DNA of 61,868 nt from Collybiopsis luxurians FD-317 M1 (Eukaryota; Basidiomycota; Agaricomycetes; Agaricales; Omphalotaceae), in assembly GCA_000827265.1 (NCBI GenBank), contig KN834826.1:111419-173286 (forward strand). Direction: 5' to 3'. The position numbers and the translations under genes are program-made. Below are positions 31,784-43,695 of the stretch, piece by piece. The first letter of the stretch is position 1, and the number at the start of each line of letters is the position of its first letter. The notes beneath the pieces are model-generated. The model made no database searches, was not told the origin of the DNA, and saw nothing but the letters and a program-made list of their open reading frames with translations.

Positions 31784-34700
31784 ATGTCTTCCCGAATACC
31801 CAAAAATAAATGCCAAAAGCTCTCGCAAGCCAGGATTCAATGCGAACAACAGTCCGAATCTCAGCATGATTACTCATTCTCTCCAGCAGTTCCTATGGCT
31901 CACCCCACTGTCATGCTTGGTGACGGTCAGGCTTTTGCTCAACGCCACAATATTCCTCGCCCACGCTATCAAATGGGACTGCGGGAGCTTCCTGCACTGA
32001 TCTACCCTCACCTACATTCCACCACGGATAGCTCTCAACCAGAGCCACCTCTGCAGCACAATACCGAGAGTGAATTACCATCATTACCTCTGCCTCCGTC
32101 TCCACCTCAATTATCAATCCATATGCATAAACGTTTCACTCAAGCTCAGCATTGGCGCACAGAGGTCATTCCTCGCATTCTCAGGCCATACATGGACATT
32201 CTAGCTCATACTAACAATTTGCGGGATGAACCAGTTGCAGTGGATTGCAATTGCACCTGCCTGACCGCCGCCTCAATAAAATCAATTATCGTCGTTCGCT
32301 TTTATAGTATGTGTTCATCTGTATGCAACCAATAATCAGCTAAGAGGCTGCACTCTAGGGTTGGAACGAATTACCCTAGAAACATGCGCGTGTCGCCCAG
32401 TTCCGGATCAGCTTGTAGCAAGAGGGCTGTTCCCCTGTGCGCCTATCGATCCCAGCCTTGCAGTTGAAATGCGCATCCTGGAGTTTGTCTCCTTGCTATT
32501 CCTCAGAGTCTCTCCCAACAATACTGCTTGGTGCGGTGCACTGGAAGAGTTCTTGCAAAAGCAAGGATATCATATGATGGGCAAGGTTAGTTACAACTGA
32601 ATACCTTAGTTCAAGATTCTAACGGTTTCTAGGATCCTCTGCGACAGAGATTCTCAAATGCCTTACAATGGTATAACACACTGCAACAAGAAATGAAAAA
32701 TTTCATTGATTCTCGGCTGCAAATGTCTCGAGCATGGTTACTGCGCGACGAGGTCTCCTTAACAGAAGAGAATCCAATTGTTGTGATGAATGGGGACGCA
32801 CAGGATGTTTTCCCATCATCGGGAGGTCTACCGCCTTCCCGTCCCCTGCCTTACTCTCCCCTGCCTTACTCTCCCCCGCCTTCCCCTCCTCTGATCGAGC
32901 AGGATGAAGGGAAACGTTGTCAGACGATCCCAGAGAGTGACTCACCACTCTCGAGACCCAGTGAGTACCTACGAAGCCGATGTCCATTGTGTTTCGGGGG
33001 ACGGCGAGACACTCGCAATGAGTACGTCGGGATTGATTAACAATATGGTTCATGTTTCTAATGATGTTGTTTTTCAGTTTTGATGTGTTAGTATGCATCG
33101 ACGCTTGCTTCACACAGAAGCACAACAAGCAGAACACCCAGGATCCACCTCGAGAGCATCCTGACTCAGTGTTCATCCCAGAATCAGAGGCGAAGCAGTG
33201 GGAGGAATATGTGGCTGACGTTCGACCAGATCGTAACTGAACTGAGGCCAATTTGGATAGCGAGGTGGAGGACGGCTTTGAAGGTTCACTGAAAGTTCCA
33301 AAGTCCGTCCTTGATGGATGTGAAAAGAGCTTCACAGCAGCTGATGGAACCCGAGAAAAAGTGAACACCAAGTACTTTGATTGCACGGTGGTTATGGGCC
33401 TTCTGTGCCGTCATGATCGAGTACTATGGCTAGTAAATATGACATCCACTGGCAAGCGTCAACACTACGCATTCGCTCTCATTGAAACTCTTCTCCAACA
33501 TCTTCTGACTTGCTACAAAATTGGACTGCTATACGATGTGGCCTGCATCCTCCATCGAAGCTGTATCAAGTGGGGGTTTCTAAAAGAATGCCTCCACTGC
33601 ATAGCATTTGCTATTTCAGTGTTTCATGCCTACGGGCACAGTTGGGCATGTCAGTGCGTGTATCACCCCAGGAAGTCGATAGTAGGGTTCGGTTTGATGG
33701 ACGGCGAGGGGTGTGAAAGGCTATGGCACTCTTTGAGCTGTCTCATTCCGTACCTGCGAGTTTGTGGAGTGAGTGTCCTTTTGTTTTCACTCTCAGAGGA
33801 TTTGACGAAGATATTGAATATCTTTACAACAGTATAACACTCATATTTACACCCTGAATTGTCAAATTCACTTTGCGGATCGAGAAAGTTTGGAGAATAT
33901 CGGCAAATGGATTGCGAGACAATGGTCTCTTACCCTCAAGAAACGCGCGGAGGCCGACGAAGATGTTCGGAGATCGGGTCGATCTCCCACCTTTCTATGA
34001 CAGGAATGGGAGAAGCAATGGCAATCTCAAACCTGACCCCTTCCGCGTGAGTGGTTAATTGATTCAAAATTTCCCTAGAACTGAACAAACCATATCAGGT
34101 CAATCTAAACATGCCAGGAGCAAGGCTGTGGAAGACGCCGTGAAGCTTCGAAGATCTCGGGATGTCCTTCATGACCAGGCTGTCACCCTGCATGAGAGAC
34201 TTGCCAAGCCCTCATCATCTGAGTATGAAGTTGCTGAAGATCGAGCGGAACTCGAGAAAGTAGGAGAGAGGTTAGGCAAAACTACAGAGGCGCTGCAAAA
34301 ACTAGAGTGGTTACTTGGGGCTAAAGGTTGAGAGGACTACCGCAAAAAGGCAGCTGACCCCTTCCTAACACTGCGCATTAATCTTCGAGCGTTGATGATT
34401 CGTTTGTGTGAAAAACTAATTGCCTGTAAATTTGAATATCACAGAATCGAACGGACATTCAGGCGCCAGCAGTTTAGCGGTATGTCGTTAACACAATTCC
34501 TTTTTTCTTTTAACATTGAGTTCAGTTATAGAGCGTAAACTACACAAACATATGCAAGATACAATCAAACGGCGAGATCCTGGCATTCAAACACTGGCAA
34601 GGAAATATAATGCACTCAGCACCAAAGTGGCCGAAGCTATTCAGAAAAGGCGAGCTCCTCGAAATGCAATCCCACCACGCCCCATTCCTATGAAGGAGCT

Positions 34701-35325
34701 CTTCAATCTTGACGTCGACGATGAAATATGGCAGGATGTGGGTTTGGATGAGATGACGGATCTTGAGCGACCACCCTTGTGGCTGTGTGATGGCGCCATG
34801 AGGAAAGGTATCCAGGGTATATTGGTAAGAGATCGATGCGACAAAGAACTCCAATGATTACGCTACGAACGGCGAGCACTTCATGAGTGGATGGCTGAGG
34901 AATGGCGAGTGTTGGAGAATTTGATTATCTCGGTAGTGCAGGAATCTGGTAGGACTCCGTCAATCATTGGTATAGATAGTGAACTCACAACCAACTGGAT
35001 AGGGAATGCAGGTGTTCATTTCCAACTTGAAGAATGCCAGCGACAATTGATCCGTCTTTGTATAACATGGGAGGCGCCCCTTGCAGAGTTATTGCCGGAT
35101 TCGTCACTGCCCCCATGGGGACCTTCAGAGGTGGCTCTGATTGAGCATAAAACCGAAATGTACAATGAAAAGCTTGAGGATGTCGCCGACGAAGAAGAAC
35201 CAATAGATGAAGAGGATGAGGTAGATGATATAGATGTGGGGGTACTTGAACAATTAGATAGTCTTCGGATAGAGACTGATGTAGACGAGATAGAGGCTGA
35301 TGCAGGCAAGATGGACATAATGTAG
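31784..35325 (+). pseudogene. KDZ-superfamily transposase with CxC1-type cysteine cluster
   Basis: Exons join through GT-AG introns at 32307-32358, 32586-32632, 33022-33077, 33769-33832 and 34480-34525. N-terminally, VDCNCTCLTAAS and ETCACRPVPDQLVARGLFPC form the CxC1-like cluster, followed by FLRVSPNNTAWCGALEEFL. The catalytic core shows Asp in FDVLVCIDACFTQKHNK, Asp in IGLLYDVACILHRSCIKWG, and HAYGHSWACQCVYHPRK with Glu in GLMDGEGCERLWHSLS. A coiled-coil and a conserved C-terminal region follow (KEFNLDVDD-like KELFNLDVDDEIWQDVGLDE), with an acidic tail. Five in-frame TGAs (33238, 33998, 34034, 34329, 34855) all sit where CGA fits. The KDZ (Kyakuja-Dileera-Zisupton) enzymes move DNA transposons and are abundant in basidiomycetes. 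The gene is otherwise complete. Confidence 0.88.
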
Positions 35326-35915
35326 AGCAAATGTACAATTATGGTATCTCATCTCTTAAAATGAATTCGATCATGATCAAAAAAAGACTGATCAAAGGCT
35401 GATCATGATTGAAAGGTTCATCATGATCGGAAGGTTGATCGTAGTCCAGAGATTAACAATAACAAAATACGCTATGTAACATAGGTCAGCGACAACGACT
35501 GAGTTGTATAATAAATATGGACTTTCACTAATGTAGTTGAGATGACCATTTTGTAGAGTTAATATATTATTTCTCATAATAAAACAAGTAACACACTGAA
35601 AGATGAAGCATATGACTGAGGACTCTAAGAACCACCCACCTCTGTTATAACTGGGCATCTGTGGGATGATGCGGTGGGCTTGATCAATACCATGGCATTT
35701 TTCTCAATAAGTTGCTCAGGTATCTGAGAAGCAGCAAAATCATAAATCTAAGAATTGCAGGGTACATTTCTTTTCAATTTAATGACATGTCTTATCACAT
35801 CTACATATATACTTCCAAGTAACATTTTCAAGTAGATCTGTGGCTCTGTCCAATTCCATGGGTATCCCCAACTGAGCAGGGAAAGGGCATGCCCATAGGC
35901 AGGGCATTCCTATAC
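35326..35915. other. Right flank of KDZ gene, palindrome-rich then AT-rich
   Basis: At 35360-35445 TGATCA/GATCATGATC-type palindromes recur about seven times, possibly the subterminal part of the KDZ element. The rest has no recognisable gene. Confidence 0.4.
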
Positions 35916-36070
35916 CTGGGACTCCCCACTCTGCCTGGGACTCCCCAGTGCAATGGGATTCCCTGAGACTGGGACTCCCCACTCTGCCTGGGACTCCCCA
36001 GTGCAATGGGGATTCCCTGAGACTGGGACTCCCCACTCTGCCTGGGACTCCCCAGTACAATGGGGATTCT
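35916..36070. repeat. Tandem array, 53-54 bp x 3
   Basis: Units start at 35916, 35969 and 36023 with CTGGGACTCCCCACTCTGCC. Within a unit CTGGGACTCCCCA itself occurs twice. The array can be read in all frames without stops but shows no sign of being coding. Confidence 0.9.
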
Positions 36071-36096
36071 TAATACCATGTGAGAGCCCAGGCTTG

Positions 36097-36181
36097 TGGA
36101 GCTACCCAGATGGTGGTGCATTCCCACTAAGCTGGTCAGCCCCCAGATTAGTGGGGATGCACCACCAGCTGGGTAGCTCCA
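36097..36181. repeat. Imperfect inverted repeat, 34-base arms
   Basis: 36097-36130 (TGGAGCTACCCAGATGGTGG onwards) pairs with 36148-36181, with a 17-base loop and about three mismatches. Confidence 0.85.
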
Positions 36182-36337
36182 TGGGTGGCAGGGGTCCTTG
36201 ATGGGCATGGCCATTGGGACTCCCCTGGAACTTGGGGATGCCCAGATGCTGGGCAGGCATGGGGATTTGACATCAGTTAGATAGATCAAGTTAGGGCCCA
36301 TAATCTATCTAACTTGATATCTGTTTGGGGGTGCCTG

Positions 36338-37949
36338 AAGTGTTTATTGAGTATTGTGTAGGGTCCTGTCCACTTGTGATCCAATTTTTTGGTAGGCCTT
36401 CTTGTTCAGATGTTACCCATATCCAACCAGACTTGGTTGCCTTTTTTCCAATCAGGGTTTCTGGCACAGTGGCAATTGTACTGATTTGCTGCTGCCTCAT
36501 TTGCTTCATATATGTGTTGTTTCAGATATTTATGTAATTCCTTTAACTTGGTAGCATACTGGTTTGCTTCCAAGTCATTCACCTTTGAAAGGTTAATTGA
36601 GAGTTTCAGATGGTATCCTTCATTTGCAAAGAAGGGTGTTAATCCTGTAGATACATGTGGAGTATTGTTGTATATAAATTCTGTGATAGGCAAAAGGGAA
36701 TCCCAGTTGTGTAAATTCTTAGGTATCCTTCAAGGCTTTGATTGGTTCTCTCCATTTGGCCATCTGTCTGTGGGTGATATGCCATTGAGAGTTGAGACTC
36801 AATATCAAGTATCTTACACAATTCCTTCCAAAACTGGGAGATGAACAAGCTTCCCCAATCTGAGACAATATCTGCTGGTAACCCATGTTTTGAGAAGACA
36901 TTTTTGAGGAATAATCTTGCAAAATCCTTTGCAGTGTCTGTTGTGTGACACAGGGTGTAGATGGCTTGTTTCATGAGCTGATCTACTACTACTAGGATTG
37001 CATCAAATTGTTCTTTTCCAGCTTTCAGGAGTTGTACAATATGGTCCATTGAAATTGAGCTCCAGGGTCTTTGTCCAATTGGTAGAGGTTTCAGATTCCC
37101 ATATTGGAGAGCTCTTCTAGCCTTGGACCTTATGCAGGCATGACAACTTTGTACATAGTGATGCACATCTTTGCTTCTCCTTTCCAGAAGAACAACTGGT
37201 TGAGTATCTTTTTTGTTTTCTTCTCACAAAGATGTCCCCTGAGTGCCTAATCATGGTAGGTGGCTAATATGTCTCATCAAAGGTGTGTGTCATTAGGGAC
37301 ATATATATGTCCTTGTCATTTAAGTAGCCCATCTTTGTAGGCAACACTTTTGCCCTTCCCTTCTCAAATCAGCATTATCATGTCTCACATGAACTCATCT
37401 TGTTCAGCCTTTCAAATTCAATCCAGTAGTAAGTCCTCATTGAGAAGCAACACTGCATTGAGTTTCTCTGGAGGAATCAATATTTGTTCCCTTCCTGCTC
37501 TAGCAGAGTCCCTATCAATTCCCTTTTTCAGGTATACATCTGCTCATCTCATCAAAGCATCTGGTTTTGCTCCCAAAGTTCTGGGTCAATAGTCAATTTG
37601 GAAGTTGAATCCTGACAATGCCTCTGACCACATAGCTTGTCTTGCCAACAGCTGTTTTGTTGTTGTAAACCACTGCAGGTTATTGTGATCAGAATAGACT
37701 TGGATTTGGAATCTCGAACTGTCACAATAGGCTCTCCAAACTTTAAAGCATTCCACAATAGCCAGTAATTCCTTGTCATAAATATTGTAATTAATTTCAG
37801 CTGGTATCATGGATCGAGTATGAAATGCTATCAGATGTATTTCTCCAGTCTTCAGATCCAGCTGAGACAATATTCCTGTGATTGCCCAATCAGATGCATT
37901 GCACTCAAGAATAATCAGGAGTTCTGGACCAAAATGTCACAGTACTGGG
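36338..37949 (-). pseudogene. Ty3/Gypsy copy 3: RNase H to integrase fragment
   Basis: Minus-strand pieces match copies 1 and 2: SQLDLKTGEIHLIAFHTRSM and VYSDHNNLQWFTTTKQL (RNase H), HHYVQSCHACIRSKARRALQ, SISMDHIVQ, ADIVSDWGSLFISQFWKEL, TDGQMERTNQSLEGYL (integrase) and VWLDMGNI at its left end. Frameshifts and a small deletion near 36705 break it. It has almost no CpG left and is the oldest of the three copies. The right end stops at 37949 where another element begins; the left end stops near the inverted repeat. Confidence 0.9.
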
Positions 37950-38961
37950 GTTGCATCTCCTTGGACATGTTTCGGAACATGTTCTGGGCCATGTCACTGC
38001 CCATCATTTCCACCTCATCACCCTCACTATTTGCTTCCTGATCCTTCCTGATCCTTCCTGATCCTTCCAGGCTGAACCTCATTGATCCCCACTGTTCCAG
38101 CTTCCTGCCCACTGGATGACTTCCCATAGAAACTAAAGCTTCCAATAAACAACCTGGCACTTATTGGAAATTAGATTATGAGTCAAGTTATTTGCTTTAT
38201 CATTCCTGCCAATGCTGAAGTCAAGTATCATGCTCACCTGATTTTGTTGATCCCAAATTGCTCAGACCTACTCGGCTTGGGTTGATGCATGTGGAAACGT
38301 CACCAGAGTATCTGAAAATGGGCTAGGAAATGTCATCAAAGGCTGAAAAAAATCTACAAAGGGGTCCTGACCCCTTTGTAGATTTAAAGTTTACGACGCC
38401 TCTCAAATTTCAAATTTCAGCACTCGGAGCACTACCTGAGCATTCCGAATCAATTAATTGCAAGATTTTCAACAATTGATGCCTATGGGAAGTCATCCAC
38501 TGTTCCCACCCCCTGCCCATTGTCCTGGCCCCAGCTCAGTCTGGACTTATTCCCTCCCCAGTAATAAACATAGTATATGCACATACATAGAATTGTATGA
38601 AATGACCTAGTCTGGCAATTTTCCATTTCAATCTGTTCCCTTGAGCTCACTGGTCTTCATCTACAGTGTGTAGGTTATATGCAGGCAATAGCTTGTCATT
38701 AAGTTATTACACAGTATTGGAGCTAATACATGCAAAGTAGTCAAAAAATAATAAATACATTGTACATATTTGGGCAAAAGTCTGGACAAGGGGCAGGCAC
38801 ACAGTGGGAGGCAGGAACAGTGGGCAGGAAGCAGAAACTGCAGGGATCAATGAGGTTCAACCTGGAGGGATCAGGAAGCAAATAGAGAGGGTGATGAGGT
38901 GGAAATGATCGGCAGTGACATGGCTCGGAACATGTTCTGAACATGTCCAAGGGGATGCGAC
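37950..38961. mobile_element. About 1-kb non-autonomous element with long inverted ends
   Basis: The left end (37950 to about 38115, GTTGCATCTCCTTGGACATG onwards) is the reverse complement of about 38790-38961 (ending CATGTCCAAGGGGATGCGAC), with moderate divergence over about 160 bases. Matching features inside the arms include CATTTCCACCTCATCACCCT and TTTGCTTCCTGATCC. It adjoins the broken end of Ty3/Gypsy copy 3. No transposase and no clear target duplication is seen. Confidence 0.75.
38350..38385. repeat. Perfect inverted repeat, 15-base arms, 6-base loop
   Basis: AAATCTACAAAGGGG (38350-38364) pairs exactly with 38371-38385 inside the 1-kb element. Confidence 0.9.
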
Positions 38962-39184
38962 TTCGCAAAACCTTCCCTGTTTGCTCACTGCACTCAAGAC
39001 TCAAGTAGTTAAGTTGATTGTGTAGTTTATCTACTGAGAATGTAATATTTTATTAGTGAATGCAAAATTTGACTTCAACTTTGTTCAACAGTATATTGAC
39101 TCATTTTGGGACATCACATGATTGCTCATGTGATTGGGGAGTGGGGGAGAGCTAGGGAAGCTAATACTTACCATGGCAATGGTC

Positions 39185-39270
39185 GGGCATCAGTGTGTTG
39201 CAATAATCATGTGATATGCATGACAGGCTATGCCGGTGATGCAATTAGCCTGCTAAGTGCAATTCCTTAC
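39185..39270. repeat. Dispersed repeat R2, copy 1
   Basis: Contains GCAATAATCATGTGATATGC and GGTGCAATTAGC-type segments ending in TGCTAAGTGC, which recur near 51270-51340 and 51450-51500. Confidence 0.55.
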
Positions 39271-39369
39271 TCATGGGTCAAGAGGTACATACTGTCACAA
39301 AAAAGGGACATCAAAAGGGACTATATTATTCAGACACCATGGAAGAGGAGGCAAAAAAGAAGGCAGGCA

Positions 39370-39960
39370 AATCCTAAGCACTGAATTTCTAGCAACAGCA
39401 GTAGGATGCAGTTCCTCAGGTATCCATACCATTGCAGAAGAAGCAAAAGACATCCAAGAAGGAGCTGGAAGGGAAAATAACCTTTGAATAAGGGCCTATT
39501 GTTCTGGCAACAATTGCAGGACACAGCTCCTCAGGCATCCATGGTGTTGCAGATGCAACGACAGACATTCAAGGAGGTGCTGGAAAGAAAATGATCCATG
39601 AGTGGAGAGGCAACAAACAACAAGTGCTTAATGTTCTGGCAGTGACTGCAAGATGCAGCTCTTCAGGCATGTGTGGGTTTGCAGAAAGCAATGAAGGAGT
39701 TCCGGAAGAGAATATGATCAAGGTAAAAAAAAAAAGGACAGGGATTTACTGGTCTGGCAACAATCAAAGGATGCAGCTCTTCAGGCACCCATGGGACTGC
39801 AGATGCAGGAGTAAGTGGAAAAAAGCAGGGCGCTAAATGCTGGAGGATCACCGGCCAGCAACATTGCCACCTGTAGCCCCTCATTCAGTCACATGCTGTC
39901 TTTGTAGCCTGTCATGGACTAGCTGTACAAGATTCTGAACTCAGTTTAGGAACCAATAAT
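39370..39960 (+). repeat. Modular repeat R1, copy A (4 units)
   Basis: Four units of about 113-131 bases start near 39390, 39503, 39634 and 39753. Each has CTGGCAACA, GGATGCAGCTCTTCAGGCAT and a purine-rich stretch of the AAGGAGCTGGAAGGGAA type. A distinct 3' end follows (TGTAGCCCCTCATTCAGTCA, then TGTAGCCTGTCATG). Confidence 0.8.
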
Positions 39961-40029
39961 TACAGAGAGAGCAGTTCCAATTTGATCATATACTACACTA
40001 AAAGTAAAGAGCTTTCTTCCCTTCCTATG

Positions 40030-41291
40030 CTAGAGTCTCTGCAGCAGATTTGTGAGGTTCCTCCCAGGTCCCCAAGCAATTCCTGCAGACACTGAGAGCA
40101 AGGGTGCCACTTCTTGCATGAAGATCTCCACTCCACCCAAAGCTATGACCACCATTCCACAAATCAGAATTTGTCTTCCAGCTGGACTTCCAGTAACATT
40201 ACCATTATTTTTGGAGAACCCTGCAATCTGATCTCCAGCCTGTGAAATCCCTTTCATGTATTCCACCACTTGCTTATGAGCCTGGAGGTAAAGCTGTTGG
40301 ATTGTGAATGTTTTCTGAAACATTGTCTTTGGACTATTGTTGGGAGGAAAGCATGTATTGTAAGAGAGAGAGAGAATACTTTTATCATCTGAAGGAATTT
40401 TGGATGGATGCTGAATTTTACAAGTGCCAGATGCATTTTTGAGACAACCCCAAGGTACACTTTTCAGCTCAATGATGAGGTACACCTCAGGAGTGATCAC
40501 GAAAACATCAACATAGCCATCTGTGCTTGATGAGTGTTTCTGCACTTTCAGTTCTACAATGGTGGGATAACGTGCAGAATTTGTTGGAGGACATGTTGAA
40601 TAGCCTCTTTGTATTTCATTTGGGCATGCAGTGGTAGCAACCAAAAGTAGTTTTTGAGAGAAGATCTGATTGTTTCACAGTTTACAGCACAATAGAATAT
40701 TGATTGGAGGAACTGAAATAGAGGTTTAGCATGTCAAGATGAGGTAATTGCCAATTGCACCTACCTGTTACTTCAAGGACTTACTTGAGACTTGGAATCA
40801 GGAAGCGGACACTTGGATGAAAGCGCCAAGATCTACCAGAACTGACATGACCGATCATCAGTGCCTACTAGGTCCATCATGCTGACTGGGACTCCTTTTT
40901 CAAGAGAAAAATCCTCCAAGGTTGTAAGTCTCATATTTAGGTCAAATTTCTCCTCTGAGGATGTTAACCTTTTGATCAGTTTCAACAGTGCCACTGTGAG
41001 TAGCTGGTGCAGCCAAGGAATGTTGTGCTTAGAGAACTTGAAGATGGCAGGTGTTTGGAAAGAGAAGGAACCAACAATAGTAAAGACCCCAAATGGCACA
41101 TAATGAAGTTGCAATACACCTTCAGTCTTGTTGACCAATTGATGAGAGGGACATTCAGATTCAAGCTGTTCCCTCAGTCTCAATCTCTCGCCATCAGTAA
41201 GTCTTGGCTGGAGATGCTCCACAATAACCTGGACCTCATCCCAGGTAAAGCCATGTAAATCAGAGAGAATAGGCTCAGAGGTGAGATCCAT
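40030..41291 (-). pseudogene. AAA-ATPase-like C-terminal part with PD-(D/E)XK nuclease-like domain
   Basis: Starting at 41291 the minus strand reads SDLHGFTWDEVQVIVEHLQP, then KRLTSSEEKFDLNMRLTTLE and PVSMMDLVGTDDRSCQFW, resembling the C-terminal helical part of the fungal AAA-ATPase-like family. After stops and a probable intron, 40644-40030 shows GYVDVFVITPEVYLIIELKS, an Asp followed by E-L-K as in PD-(D/E)XK nuclease folds, and then QAHKQVVEYMKG. ATPase plus PD-(D/E)XK is a recurrent fungal combination related to the Crinkler-RHS-type architecture. Stops break the frame. Only the ATPase-like assignment of the first part rests on pattern memory. Confidence 0.5.
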
Positions 41292-41318
41292 GAGCCAAGG
41301 GAAGCTTGCCAGTAGGTT

Positions 41319-41941
41319 TCAATTTCCTGCTGAACAGCCAAGGAAAAATATCTTCTCTATGGCCTTAGAGACATCCATATGGTACCCTAAGAGAGAGTAT
41401 AACATCGAGAGGACATTTATGATCTCGAGCACTTCAGCATGAGTGTACATATCAGGTCTGACTGTACACAGAGCCCAGAGAGTCACCAAAGAGTGGTTGT
41501 AGCCATCCACTATGCAAATGATGTGGTCCCTGCGATTGTGAGCCAACATCTAATAAGATGATTAGGTGCAATTACTCTGCAGAAAAACATTAGATGCACT
41601 ATCCCCCTCTGAACCACTGTCCACAGTTCAAGGTTCTGATCAGATGTGAATGACCAGTTGCCTAGGCTGTTGGCCATGATAAAGACATAGACAGATAAGC
41701 ATATCACAGTTTGTAGCTGTTCAAGTACTTCGCAAGTGGATGGAAATATTGTGGTTGGGAAGTAAAGGTTGGCAAGTTGAAAGTTGAGGACTAAGTATGA
41801 GGAAGGTGGTGAAAGAGAAGTTTGCCATCCCCACAACTCCTGGTAGTGGGCAACCATTGGATTATAAGCAAAAGAAAGAAACATTGAAATTGAAGTTTGA
41901 CAAAAACTGGAGGTACAAGTGAGGAGAACTGCTGAATCCAA
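41319..41941 (-). pseudogene. Unrecognised reading-frame pieces
   Basis: Two overlapping minus-strand frames (41941-41510 and 41549-41319) contain hydrophobic stretches (VICLSVYVFIMANSLGNWSF; IVDGYNHSLVTLWALCTVRP). They could be upstream exons of the nuclease-type gene to their left, but I see no known motif. Confidence 0.3.
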
Positions 41942-43434
41942 TGGCAGAGACAGTAGAAAGTTTATTGGGGCTGATCAGCAGAAACAGAGAGAAATATGGG
42001 GTTGGGTATCTGAAGAGAGGGAGACCAGACCAGGTAGGAGTTTCAAGGTATCACTATCATGGAGAATGGAAAAACTCAACTCTTCTGAGTCAATGTCCAT
42101 GGCTAGTGCTAGAGAGTTTGAGAAACAAGCTGAAGCCCGATAACACTTTGTTGGTATCACACATGACAACAAATACTCTTTGTGTTTACTCAATGTCAAC
42201 CATGAATTTGCCTCCCGTTCATAATACTTGGTTGATTAAATGGCACAGATGGCTTAGTGGGGTCACTTGCCTTTTTAGAAATTACACTTGTAAACCATCG
42301 GCTTTGTCACTACTGCTGAATCTAATACCTGCTTTTTTTTTCCAAGCACATACACAAACTGACAGCGACAGCTGCAGTTACAATAGTTTTACCCAGGCAA
42401 ATGTTGTCCATCTCCCTCTGCAATGGAAATGGGGTTGCCCTGGTCCTGTGTGTTTTTACTTTGACATCCCTTCTAACCATTAACTCACTGGTTGGCTCAG
42501 GAAGGCAACATCCCTTCTGTGGAAAGGTTCCCTTCCAGATTTCCCGGTCAGGTTAATAAGCAAAAGTATTTCATGGAGCTTCTTCCCTTTGTCAACTGCA
42601 TTATCCATCAACCGACAGGATTTGGGAAAACTGCATTCCTGGATCAGCTTGCTGTGTTTTGTGACATCTATTCTGAAGAGAACTGATGACATCTGCAGTG
42701 CATCCTTAATGTTCCACCACAAGAATCACCTCCTTTTGCAGTTCGATCTAACCAATATTATATGAAAATATGAACCTTTCAGCATGGTGATATTCTGCAC
42801 CAAACTCCAGGAACATGTTGATGCCACTGTTCATAGATTCTTGATAAAGTACACTGACCAGCTACAGTGGGTAAAGTGAGGTCTCAAGGTCGACCAAATG
42901 AGCACTCCTAACATGTGTCTTTATGCTCCAGTGAGTCACAATCGCGCACAAATTGTGAAGATCCTGTTCTCATTGTGTCCTCAGCTTGGCACTTCTCATT
43001 CTACCATTATAACTGTTGATGCTTATGACACCCCTTTCATGAATGTAAGCCCTGAGCATGTGTCCCAGGTGAAGGAGGCCATTCAAGAGATTCTATATTA
43101 TGGAGTGCTTGGCATGTTCAGTGGCTTTGGTGTTCATTTGGCAATGTTGGAGTGCATCTTTGTCATGGGCATTGGGATACAAGGGCGCAATGATTTGACT
43201 CCAGAGGGTTTTGTAAATATTGTGGACATTTCTAGTGATGCCGACTCTGCCAAAATGGCTGGGTTCACCCAGGAAGAGATCACAGACCTGGTTGAGAAGT
43301 GGGTGGCAGTTGATAAAAGGGAGTATTTGCTGAGTGAGATATTGAAGATATGCTGGCATGAACACTTCACAAAAGGTGGTGAAAATGTTTACAGCTGCAG
43401 AGAAGTCATGTGTATGATAGCTGCAAATATGTAG
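41941..43434 (+). pseudogene. AAA-ATPase-like domain relic
   Basis: The Walker A region is IIHQPTGFGKTAFLDQLAVF at about 42600-42665. After an interruption with TGA/TAA, the frame continues (FDLTNII, DATVHRFLIKYTDQLQWVK). From 42898 it is open to TAG at 43434, with IITVDAYDTPF (Walker B-like position), and NDLTPEGFVNIVDIS and MAGFTQEEITDLVEKWV near the end. This is the fungal AAA-ATPase-like family often paired with PD-(D/E)XK domains. The N-terminal part from ATG 41941 is less certain. It is divergent from the piece at 40030-41291. Confidence 0.6.
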
Positions 43435-43695
43435 AGTCAATAAGGACAGCATCGGGTATTAGTGTATTTTTTATCTTCGCTACTTGTTATTTCAAACATT
43501 TCAGTATCATGACCCTGAATGTTAGGCATAATCTCGAGGTGTTTATGTCATATATGTTCTAGTAAATTAACATTCCTGCATGTATCTTGTTGAATGACAG
43601 ACTAAGTTGCTTTGGATTGGTATATGCACTTGAGAAGATAGCTCTGATTCCAGTGCTCAACATCACTGTCCAATATTACCTACATATGCATGGTC
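43435..43695. other. No gene seen
   Basis: Short spacer between the ATPase relic and the next reverse frame. Confidence 0.4.

Noticed and set aside
35779..36301. Gly/Ser/Pro-rich reading frames over the tandem array
   Set aside because: They arise from a stop-free repeat unit in several frames; no start context or conservation supports a gene.
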